A DNA stretch of 64,000 nt from Streptomyces sp. NBC_00414. Its GTDB lineage: Bacteria; Actinomycetota; Actinomycetes; Streptomycetales; Streptomycetaceae. A program made the translations under genes and the position numbers. The stretch is taken from NCBI RefSeq assembly GCF_036038375.1, contig NZ_CP107935.1:6138001-6202000 (forward strand). Reading direction: 5' to 3'. Below the pieces are notes generated by a model that ran no database searches, had not been told where the DNA came from, and saw nothing but the letters and a program-made list of their open reading frames with translations. Below, in pieces: positions 57,021 through 64,000 of this stretch (position 1 is its first letter; each line of letters opens with the position of its first letter).

Positions 57021-58637
57021 GTGTACGTCCAGGAACTTGAGCCCGTGGCCGACTCGCTCGGTCTGTCCGCGCTCGTCGCGACCCTGCCCCTCGTCCTCGT
57101 CCTCGTCCTGCTCGGCGGGGTCCGCATGAAGGCGCACCTGGCCGGTCTCATCGGCCTCGCGGCCGCCGCCCTGGTCGCCTGGCTCGTGTACGGCATGCCG
57201 GCCGGCCAGACGCTCTCCAGTGCCGCCCAGGGGGCGGTGTTCGGCCTCTTCCCCATCCTGTGGATCGTCGTCAACGCCCTCTGGGTCTACCGGATGACCG
57301 TCCGCACCCGGCACTTCGACATCCTGCGCCGCTCCTTCGGACGGCTCTCCGACGACCCGCGCATCCAGGCGCTAGTCGTCGCGTTCTGCTTCGGCGCGCT
57401 CCTTGAGGCGCTCGCGGGCTTCGGCGCGCCCGTCGCGATCTGCTCGGTGATGCTCGTCGCGCTCGGCTTCGACCCCGTCCGCGCGGCGGTGGTCGCGCTG
57501 GTCGCCAACACCGCGCCGGTCGCCTTCGGGGCGATGGGCACACCGGTCGTGACACTGGCCCAGGTCACCGACCTGCCGCTGGACACCGTCGCCTCCGTGG
57601 TGGGCCGCCAGACCCCGCTGCTCGCCCTGGTGGTGCCCCTGGTTCTCGTCTTCCTGGTGGACGGGCGGCGCGGCCTGCGCGAGACCTGGGTGCCCGCGAT
57701 GGCGTGCGGAGTCGCCTTCGCCGTCGCCCAGTTCGCCGCCTCCAACTACGTCTCCGCCCAACTCGCCGACATCGGCGCCGCGCTGGCCGGAGCGGGCGCG
57801 CTGATGGCGGTGCCGCACGCGCGCAGGCCCGCCGCCGAACCCGTACGGGCCGCCGTCCTCACGGGCACCCGCAGCGAGGACCTGGACGAGGAGGACCCGC
57901 GCCGTGAGGTGCTGCGCGCGTACGCCCCGTACGTACTGATCGTCGTGATCTTCTCCATCGCCCAGATCCCGCCCGTCAAGGACCAGTTGGCGAAGGCGAC
58001 CCGCGTCTTCGACTGGCCCTTCCTGAACGTGGTGAACCCCGACGGCGATCCGGTCGGCGGCAATGTCTTCACCTGGCCGATCGTGTCCACCGGTGGCACG
58101 CTGGTGCTGCTCGCCGGGGTGTGCACGGCCGCCGTGCTCGGGGTGCACGCGCGCGTGGCGCTCAGGGAATGGGCGGCCACGGTCCACGAGTTGAGGTATG
58201 CGATCCTCACCGTCACCTCCGTCCTGGCGCTCGCCTACGTCATGAACCTGTCCGGACAGGCGGCCACGATCGGCCACTTCGTGGCGGCGGCCGGCGCGGG
58301 GCTCGCCTTCCTGTCGCCCGTCCTCGGCTGGTTCGGCGTGGCGGTCTCCGGCTCGGACACCTCGGCCAACGCGCTCTTCGGCGCCCTCCAGGTGACCGCG
58401 GCGAGGGAGTCAGGCCTGTCTCCTGAACTCCTCGCGGCCGCCAACAGCTCGGGCGGTGTCCTGGGCAAGATGATCTCCCCGCAGAACCTCACCATCGCCT
58501 GCGCGGCGGTCGGACTCGCGGGCCGCGAGGGCGACCTGCTGCGCAAGGTGCTCCCCTGGAGCCTCGGACTCCTGCTGGTCATGTGCCTGATCGTCGTGGG
58601 ACAGAGCTCCCCGGTCCTGGAATGGATGCTTCCGTAA
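57021..58637 (+). CDS. L-lactate permease (LctP family)
   Basis: A 538-residue polytopic transporter with about 13 hydrophobic helices. Family features are ALLEALAGFGAPVAICSVMLVALGF, FGAMGTPV and the C-terminal SGSDTSANALFGALQ and SPQNLTIACAAVGLAG. It imports lactate (and often glycolate) with protons. Start is GTG 57021 with a GGGGGAGG ribosome binding site. No lactate dehydrogenase gene is adjacent. The palindrome at 56990 is the likely control site. Confidence 0.94.
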   Translation: MYVQELEPVADSLGLSALVATLPLVLVLVLLGGVRMKAHLAGLIGLAAAALVAWLVYGMPAGQTLSSAAQGAVFGLFPILWIVVNALWVYRMTVRTRHFDILRRSFGRLSDDPRIQALVVAFCFGALLEALAGFGAPVAICSVMLVALGFDPVRAAVVALVANTAPVAFGAMGTPVVTLAQVTDLPLDTVASVVGRQTPLLALVVPLVLVFLVDGRRGLRETWVPAMACGVAFAVAQFAASNYVSAQLADIGAALAGAGALMAVPHARRPAAEPVRAAVLTGTRSEDLDEEDPRREVLRAYAPYVLIVVIFSIAQIPPVKDQLAKATRVFDWPFLNVVNPDGDPVGGNVFTWPIVSTGGTLVLLAGVCTAAVLGVHARVALREWAATVHELRYAILTVTSVLALAYVMNLSGQAATIGHFVAAAGAGLAFLSPVLGWFGVAVSGSDTSANALFGALQVTAARESGLSPELLAAANSSGGVLGKMISPQNLTIACAAVGLAGREGDLLRKVLPWSLGLLLVMCLIVVGQSSPVLEWMLP

Positions 58638-58829
58638 GCCCGCGCGGGGGCCGGAGACGACCCGGCGAGAACCGTGCGAAGTCCTCCCCAGTTCCTCCCC
58701 AGGTCCTCTCCGGGCCCTCGCGAAGTTCGACGGTGATGTCCGCATGTGCCCGCTCAGGTCCCGCACGGCCGGGAGTCGGTGCGTGCGGGTAGTTTGGGGT
58801 CACCGTCGAGGACTCCAGGAGGGTTGGCA

Positions 58830-60197
58830 GTGACCGCTGATCTGTCGCAGCTCGTTAAGGCGTACGACGTACGCGGGGTGGTCCCGGACCAGTGGGACGA
58901 GACGCTGGCCGAGCTGTTCGGTGCGGCCTTCGTGCAGGTGACGGGAGCGGACGCGATCGTGACCGGTCACGACATGCGCCCCTCGTCACCGGGCCTGTCG
59001 CGGGCCTTCGCCCGCGGGGCGGCGGCGCGCGGCGTCGACGTGACCGAGGTCGGGCTCTGCTCGACGGACCAGCTGTACTACGCGTCGGGGGCGTTCGGCC
59101 TCGCGGGCGCGATGTTCACGGCCTCGCACAACCCGGCCCGGTACAACGGCATCAAGATGTGCCGGGCGGGAGCGGCCCCCGTCGGCCAGGACACCGGCCT
59201 CACCGAGATCCGTGAACTCGTGGAGTCCTGGATCGACTCGGGAGCCCCGGCCTCGGCAGCCCGGGCGCAGGGCACGATCACGCGGCGCGACACGCTGGAG
59301 GACTACGCGGCGCACCTGCGCGGCCTCGTCGACCTGACCTCGAACCGCCCCCTGAAGGTCGTGGTCGACGCGGGCAACGGCATGGGCGGACACACGGTCC
59401 CGACCGTCTTCGCCGGCCTGCCCCTGACCCTCGTCCCGATGTACTTCGAGCTGGACGGCACGTTCCCGAACCACGAGGCGAACCCGCTGGACCCGGCGAA
59501 CATCGTCGACCTCCAGAAGCGCGTCCGCGAGGAGTCCGCCGACCTCGGCATCGCCTTCGACGGCGACGCCGACCGCTGCTTCGTCGTCGACGAGCGCGGC
59601 GAGCCGGTCTCCCCGTCCGCGATCACCGCCCTGGTCGCCGCCCGCGAGCTGGCCAGGCACAGCGGCAAGGGCACGGTCATCCACAACCTGATCACCTCCT
59701 GGTCGGTCCCGGAGGTCGTCCGGGAGAACGGCGGCACACCGGTACGCACCCGCGTGGGCCACTCCTTCATCAAGGCCGAGATGGCCGCCTCCGGCGCGAT
59801 CTTCGGCGGCGAGCACTCCGCGCACTACTACTTCAAGGACTTCTGGAACGCGGACACCGGCATGCTCGCCGCGCTCCACGTCCTCGCGGCCCTCGGCGGG
59901 CAGGAGGGCACCCTCTCCGCCCTCGTCGCCCAGTACGACCGCTACGCCGGCTCCGGCGAGATCAACTCCACGGTCGACGACCAGGCCGCCCGCCTCGCCG
60001 CGATCAGGACGGCGTACGAGGGCCGGGAGGACGTCACCCTCGACGAACTCGACGGCCTCACCGTCGCCGCCGCCGACTGGTGGTTCAACGTCCGCCCCTC
60101 CAACACGGAGCCCCTCCTGCGCCTGAACGCGGAGGCCCGCGACGAGTCGACGATGACGAAGGTCCGCGACGAGGTCCTGACGATCATCAGAGCCTGA
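58830..60197 (+). CDS. manB: Phosphomannomutase/phosphoglucomutase
   Basis: Interconverts mannose-6-phosphate and mannose-1-phosphate. The 455-residue product has the phosphoserine loop FTASHNPARYNG (Ser99), the metal-binding FDGDADRCFVVD, the sugar-binding GGEHSAHYYF and the phosphate-binding RPSNTEPLLRL. The GTG start at 58830 has a CAGGAGGG ribosome binding site 7 bases upstream. It opens the mannose gene run (Trm112-like, SIS protein, manA) and with the pyrophosphorylase at 43871 supplies GDP-mannose for glycoprotein and polymer mannosylation. Confidence 0.94.
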   Translation: MTADLSQLVKAYDVRGVVPDQWDETLAELFGAAFVQVTGADAIVTGHDMRPSSPGLSRAFARGAAARGVDVTEVGLCSTDQLYYASGAFGLAGAMFTASHNPARYNGIKMCRAGAAPVGQDTGLTEIRELVESWIDSGAPASAARAQGTITRRDTLEDYAAHLRGLVDLTSNRPLKVVVDAGNGMGGHTVPTVFAGLPLTLVPMYFELDGTFPNHEANPLDPANIVDLQKRVREESADLGIAFDGDADRCFVVDERGEPVSPSAITALVAARELARHSGKGTVIHNLITSWSVPEVVRENGGTPVRTRVGHSFIKAEMAASGAIFGGEHSAHYYFKDFWNADTGMLAALHVLAALGGQEGTLSALVAQYDRYAGSGEINSTVDDQAARLAAIRTAYEGREDVTLDELDGLTVAAADWWFNVRPSNTEPLLRLNAEARDESTMTKVRDEVLTIIRA

Positions 60198-60227
60198 GGA
60201 CGCCTGGTTCGTTCCAGCCCGTCCGCG

Positions 60228-60352
60228 ACGTATTCAGCCTGTCCGGCGTTTGAGGACGAGCGCGCAGCGCGATATGGGGGCGAGGGGGCGCAGCCCCCAT
60301 GCAGTGCAGCCCCCATGCAGTGACGGGAAGGGTAGGGGCGGCGGGGGCGAAC
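60228..60352. repeat. Second repeat family copy with G-rich block and local duplication
   Basis: The CAGCCTGTCCGGCGTTTGAG block starts at 60235 and is nearly identical to 41238. It is followed by GGGGGCGAGGGGGCGCAGCC, then a tandem duplication of CAGCCCCCATGCAGTG (60291-60306 and 60306-60322), and the shared ending GGGTAGGGGCGGCGGGGGCG. Confidence 0.8.
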
Positions 60353-60443
60353 ACCCCCCACGCCCACCCACCCGCGGCGGTACCCTGACCAGGCCACATC
60401 ACCGCACACCCCCGCCCCAGACCCCGCCCCGAAGGGACCTGAC

Positions 60444-60629
60444 ATGCCGCTAGAAGCCGGCCTCCTGGAGATCCTCGCCTGCCCGGCCTGCCACGCCCCC
60501 CTCAAGGAGGCCTCCCGCAACGACCAGGAGGCCGAACTGATCTGCACAGGCAAGGACTGCGGCCTGGCCTACCCCGTCAGGGACGACATCCCCGTCCTCC
60601 TGGTGGACGAGGCCCGCCGCCCCGCGTAG
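60444..60629 (+). CDS. Trm112 family zinc-ribbon protein
   Basis: A 61-residue protein with Cys13, Cys16, Cys34 and Cys39 (LACPACHAPL; ICTGKDCGLAYPV) forming a zinc ribbon, and the ending YPVRDDIPVLL typical of bacterial Trm112-like proteins (YcaR type). In eukaryotes Trm112 activates methyltransferases; the bacterial role is unknown. Strong GAAGGGACCTGAC ribosome binding region. It lies between phosphomannomutase and the SIS protein, an arrangement conserved in actinobacteria. Confidence 0.94.
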   Translation: MPLEAGLLEILACPACHAPLKEASRNDQEAELICTGKDCGLAYPVRDDIPVLLVDEARRPA

Positions 60630-60717
60630 GACCCCGCACGTCACAGGCCACACAGACACGTCACAGGTCACAGGCCACAGAGAAGCGACCCCGCCAGGTG
60701 TCCGGAGGCTGCCCACC

Positions 60718-61845
60718 ATGTTCGACGAATCAATCCTCGACGACCAGGAGGCGCTGGCCCGCGCGGACCGGCGGGACCTGCTCCGCGGCGCCGCCGAGGC
60801 AGGCGCCCGCGTACGCACCGCGGTCCGGCACGCCACCGAGGCCGGCATCGCCGAGCTGAAGCCCGACGGCCGCCCGCGCGCCATCCTGACCGCGGGCCCC
60901 GGCCTGGCCGCCACCTGCGTCGCCGACCTGCTCGGCTCGCTGGCCGGCGCAGCCTGCCCCGTCACCCGGCTCACCCCCCGGGGCGTGGCCCCCGCCGCGG
61001 GCGCCCTGCTCTGGGAACTGCCCGGCTGGGCGGGCCCCGTCGACCTGCTCCTGGTCGCCACGCCCGACGGCAGCGAGCCCGGCCTCTCGCTCCTCGTCGA
61101 GCAGGCCTACCGGCGCGGCCTCACCGTCGTCGCCGTCTGCCCGCCCCGCACCCCGCTCATCGAGGCGGTGGCCGTCGCCCACGGCCTCTCCGTACCGATG
61201 GCGACCGCCCCCTACGAGCCGCAGGCCCCGGCCGCCGCCTCGGCCCCCGGCTCGCTGTGGGCGCTGCTCACCCCGCTGCTCGCGCTGCTCGACCGCACCG
61301 GCCTGCTGTCCGCGCCGCCCGAGGCCCTGCAGAAGGTCGCCGACCGGCTGGACCAGGTGGCCGAGCGCTGCGGCCCGGCCATCGCGACCTACAGCAACCC
61401 CGCCAAGACGCTCGCCTCCGAACTCGCCGAGGCACTTCCGGTGATCTGGACCGAGGGCGACGCCGCGGGCCCGGCGGGCCGCCGCTTCGTCGCCGCCCTG
61501 GCCGAACTCGCGGGGCGCCCCGCGCTCACCGCCGAGCTGCCCGAGGCACTGGCCGCGCACAGCGTGCTCCTCGCGGGCACCCTGGCCGCGGGCGCCGACC
61601 CCGACGACTTCTTCCGCGACCGGGTCGAGGAGGCGCAGGTCGTCCACGCGCGCGTGGTCCTGCTGCGCGACCGCCCGGCCGGCGGGCGCACCGCCGCCCC
61701 GGCCGCCCGCGAGCTGGCCCTCAGCCATGACACGGCGCTCAGCGAACTCGAACCGGAGGAGGGCGGCGACCTGGAAACACTCGCCGAACTGATCGCCGTC
61801 ACCGATTTCGCCGCCGTTTACCTGGCGCTCGCCTCGACGGCCTGA
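60718..61845 (+). CDS. SIS domain protein (phosphosugar isomerase-like)
   Basis: A 375-residue protein with two SIS-type sugar-phosphate-binding lobes, matching the bifunctional phosphoglucose/phosphomannose isomerase (bact-PGI_C) group and TobH of mycobacteria. ILTAGPGLAATCVADLLGSL is the first sugar-phosphate loop; IATYSNPAKTLASELAEALPVIW begins the second lobe. It sits just before manA, so a role in fructose-6-P/mannose-6-P interconversion is plausible. Catalytic residues are not certain. Confidence 0.86.
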   Translation: MFDESILDDQEALARADRRDLLRGAAEAGARVRTAVRHATEAGIAELKPDGRPRAILTAGPGLAATCVADLLGSLAGAACPVTRLTPRGVAPAAGALLWELPGWAGPVDLLLVATPDGSEPGLSLLVEQAYRRGLTVVAVCPPRTPLIEAVAVAHGLSVPMATAPYEPQAPAAASAPGSLWALLTPLLALLDRTGLLSAPPEALQKVADRLDQVAERCGPAIATYSNPAKTLASELAEALPVIWTEGDAAGPAGRRFVAALAELAGRPALTAELPEALAAHSVLLAGTLAAGADPDDFFRDRVEEAQVVHARVVLLRDRPAGGRTAAPAARELALSHDTALSELEPEEGGDLETLAELIAVTDFAAVYLALASTA

Positions 61846-61995
61846 CCTTGAGCGACACCTCCTGACCGGAGAGCCCACAGAATCCGTACGACCCGCGGAT
61901 CCCGCAGCCCCCGTCGATCAGGACGCGTACCAGCACAGGTTCCAGAACGCGTACCAGCATGCGTACCGGCACACGTACGGAGAACGAGACACACC

Positions 61996-63147
61996 ATGGA
62001 CCGCCTCGACAACACCGTCCGCCCCTACGCCTGGGGTTCCACCACGGCCATCCCGCGGCTCCTCGGCACCGAGCCGACCGGCGAACCGCAGGCCGAGATG
62101 TGGATGGGCGCCCACCCGGGCGCACCCTCGCGCACCCCCCGCGGCCCACTCACCGAGGTCATCGACGCGGCCCCCGAGCGTGAACTGGGCACCGAGGCGG
62201 TCGCGAAATTCGGCCCGCGGCTCCCGTTCCTGCTGAAGATCCTCGCCGCGGGCGCCCCCCTCTCCCTCCAGGTGCACCCCGACCTGACCCAGGCGAAGGA
62301 GGGGTACGAGGAAGAGGAGCGCCGCGGTGTCCCGGTCGGCGCACCGGACCGCAACTACAAGGACGCCAACCACAAGCCCGAACTGATCTGCGCGCTCACG
62401 GAGTTCGACGGTCTGTGCGGATTCCGCGCCCCGCTGGAGGCCGCCGAACTGCTGTCGGCCCTGGAGGTCGACTCCCTCAAGCCGTACGTCGACCTGCTGC
62501 ACGCGCACCCCGAAGAGGCCGCGCTGCGCGAGGTGCTGACCGCGGTACTCACCGCCGACCCCGAGCTGATGGCCACCACGGTCACCGAGGCCGCCGCGGC
62601 CTGCGCCCGGCTCGGCGGTGCCCACGCCCCGTACGCCTCGATCGCCCACCACTACCCCGGTGACCCGGGTGTCATCGCCGCGATGCTTCTCAACTACGTA
62701 CAACTGCAGCCCGGCGAGGCCCTGTTCCTCGGCGCCGGTGTGCCGCACGCGTATCTGAACGGGCTCGGCGTCGAGATCATGGCCAACTCCGACAACGTGC
62801 TGCGCTGCGGACTCACCCCCAAGCACGTCGACGTCCCCGAACTCCTGCGTATCGTCCGCTTCGAGGCGGGCGACCCGGGCGTACTGCGCCCCGAGGCGTC
62901 CCCGGACGGCGAGGAGGTCTACGAGACCCCCATCGACGAGTTCCGCCTCTCCCGGTACGTCCTCCCGGAGGGCGGGCCCGCCCGCGACCTCACCCGGCGC
63001 ACCCCGCAGATCCTGCTGTGCACCGCGGGCTCCGTACGGACGGGCGACACCACGCTCGCCCCCGGTGGCTCCGTGTTCGTACCGGCGGGCGAAAAGGTGG
63101 AAGCCTCCGGAAACGGGACGATTTTCCGGGCCACGGTCGTCGCCTGA
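61996..63147 (+). CDS. manA: Mannose-6-phosphate isomerase, class I
   Basis: Zinc enzyme converting fructose-6-phosphate to mannose-6-phosphate, the entry to GDP-mannose. The 383-residue cupin has NTVRPYAWGSTTAIPRLLG, LQVHPDLTQAKEGY with the zinc-binding Gln/His, NHKPELICAL and GAGVPHAYLNGLGVEIMANSDN. Length normal. It ends the mannose gene run. Confidence 0.95.
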   Translation: MDRLDNTVRPYAWGSTTAIPRLLGTEPTGEPQAEMWMGAHPGAPSRTPRGPLTEVIDAAPERELGTEAVAKFGPRLPFLLKILAAGAPLSLQVHPDLTQAKEGYEEEERRGVPVGAPDRNYKDANHKPELICALTEFDGLCGFRAPLEAAELLSALEVDSLKPYVDLLHAHPEEAALREVLTAVLTADPELMATTVTEAAAACARLGGAHAPYASIAHHYPGDPGVIAAMLLNYVQLQPGEALFLGAGVPHAYLNGLGVEIMANSDNVLRCGLTPKHVDVPELLRIVRFEAGDPGVLRPEASPDGEEVYETPIDEFRLSRYVLPEGGPARDLTRRTPQILLCTAGSVRTGDTTLAPGGSVFVPAGEKVEASGNGTIFRATVVA

Positions 63148-63336
63148 GGGAATCACCCGGCACCACTGTGGCGGCCCGGTGCTCCGGGGCCGGTTCGGGC
63201 TGCAACAATGGCCCACCGCAAAGGGCAGGCAAAATGCGGGCCGGCGGCCTGACGGCCGCCGGCCGGGGCAGCCGGGTGACAGACGAGTGCCAGCCGAGTG
63301 CCAGCCGAGTGGCAGACGAAGGGACATCAGGAACAC

Positions 63337-64000
63337 ATGAGCGCGTCAGGCGGCACCAAGGCGATCGTGGCGGCACTGGCCGCCAACCTCGCCATCGCGG
63401 TAGCGAAGTTCGTGGCGTTCCTCTTCAGTGGTTCGTCGTCGATGCTCGCCGAGTCCGTGCACTCGCTCGCCGACTCCGGCAACCAGGGCCTGCTGCTCCT
63501 CGGCGGAAAGAAGGCCAAGCGCGAGGCGACCCCGCAACACCCCTTCGGCTACGGCCGCGAGCGCTACATCTACGCCTTCCTCGTCTCGATCGTCCTCTTC
63601 TCGGTCGGCGGCATGTTCGCGATCTACGAGGGCTACGAGAAGATCAAGCACCCGCACGAGATCGAGCACTGGTACTGGCCGGTGGGCGTCCTCGTCTTCG
63701 CGATCATCGCCGAGACCTTCTCCTTCCGGACGGCCATCAAGGAGTCCAACCAGACGCGCGGCAAGCAGTCCTGGAAGGACTTCGTACGCCACGCCAAGGC
63801 GCCCGAGCTGCCGGTCGTCCTCCTGGAGGACCTGGGAGCGCTGGTCGGTCTGATCCTCGCGCTCGGCGGCGTGGGCCTGGCCCTGGCCACGGGCGACGGC
63901 GTCTGGGACGGCATCGGCACCCTCTGCATCGGCATCCTGCTCATCGTCATCGCGATCGTCCTGGCCGTCGAGACCAAGTCGCTGCTCCTGGGCGAGGCCG
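63337..64000 (+). CDS. Cation diffusion facilitator family transporter (partial at window edge)
   Basis: 221 codons are present before the right edge, without a stop. The start ATG 63337 has an ATCAGGAACAC ribosome binding site. Membrane segments are evident at about 9-28, 32-50, 80-100, 116-133, 161-180 and 190-208, and the metal-binding motif HSLADSGNQ is in helix 2, typical of the CDF family (zinc/iron/cadmium efflux). The segment HPFGYGRERYIYAF is characteristic of the cluster related to FieF/YiiP. The C-terminal cytoplasmic domain lies outside the window. Confidence 0.92.
   Translation, partial: MSASGGTKAIVAALAANLAIAVAKFVAFLFSGSSSMLAESVHSLADSGNQGLLLLGGKKAKREATPQHPFGYGRERYIYAFLVSIVLFSVGGMFAIYEGYEKIKHPHEIEHWYWPVGVLVFAIIAETFSFRTAIKESNQTRGKQSWKDFVRHAKAPELPVVLLEDLGALVGLILALGGVGLALATGDGVWDGIGTLCIGILLIVIAIVLAVETKSLLLGEA

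Noticed and set aside
1..64000. tRNA, rRNA, CRISPR arrays, prophage or insertion sequences
   Set aside because: No cloverleaf with CCA-less acceptor pairing, rRNA core, regularly spaced repeats with unique spacers, transposase or integrase gene was found by reading.

Overview
The window is a high-GC segment of a Streptomyces-type chromosome. The evidence is pervasive G/C in third codon positions, frequent GTG starts, a canonical 87-residue WhiB, a tandem group of LytR-CpsA-Psr (LCP) wall enzymes, F420 biosynthesis genes, an HTH/DUF397 pair, an ECF42-type sigma factor, and many copies of the short GC-rich intergenic repeat with core GTTCCCCGCGCCCC. I see no rRNA, tRNA, CRISPR array, prophage or transposase.

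Left block (1-16.5 kb), conserved housekeeping: a DUF389 membrane protein cut by the window edge, coaA, glmS, a small HTH/DUF397/ATPase regulatory module, acpS, NAD(P)HX repair, an L,D-transpeptidase, alr, an alpha/beta hydrolase, tsaE, a small gene behind a likely iron box, then the translationally coupled run tsaB-rimI-tsaD plus a short unknown gene. The themes are CoA/ACP cofactors, peptidoglycan precursors (GlcN-6-P, D-Ala) and the tRNA t6A modification proteins.

Middle block (16.6-31 kb), accessory or less conserved: a divergent carbohydrate locus (solute-binding protein, two permeases and a GH3 glycosidase, with a LacI regulator) that looks like a beta-xyloside uptake system; a first LCP protein; a DGPF/YciI protein with an adjacent ECF42 sigma factor and a matching promoter; a membrane-dipeptidase (M19) homologue that has lost all recognisable metal ligands; a VOC protein; UDP-glucose dehydrogenase; and an acyl-CoA dehydrogenase.

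Right block (31-64 kb), cell envelope and development: five more LCP proteins interleaved with a glycosyltransferase, a thioesterase and a TIGR03089 protein; a secreted PGRP-type amidase; an NDP-sugar pyrophosphorylase; an AlkA-type glycosylase; fbiB and cofD for coenzyme F420; a cysteine dioxygenase preceded by a previously unmarked leaderless 30-codon reading frame ending in a cysteine run; whiB; a 1247-residue membrane glycosyltransferase with its DUF5719 partner; DUF3499; a lactate permease; and the mannose pathway (phosphomannomutase, Trm112-like protein, SIS protein, manA), ending in a truncated cation efflux gene. Together they supply GDP-mannose and UDP-glucuronate type sugars, lipid-linked glycosyl transfer and LCP-catalysed attachment of glycopolymers to peptidoglycan.

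The most notable observations are the polycysteine leader (49237-49329), the metal-ligand-free M19 paralogue (26813-27952), the iron-box-controlled small gene (12932-13184), the concentration of LCP paralogues, and the joining of two blocks that, from memory of S. coelicolor gene order, lie on opposite sides of oriC.
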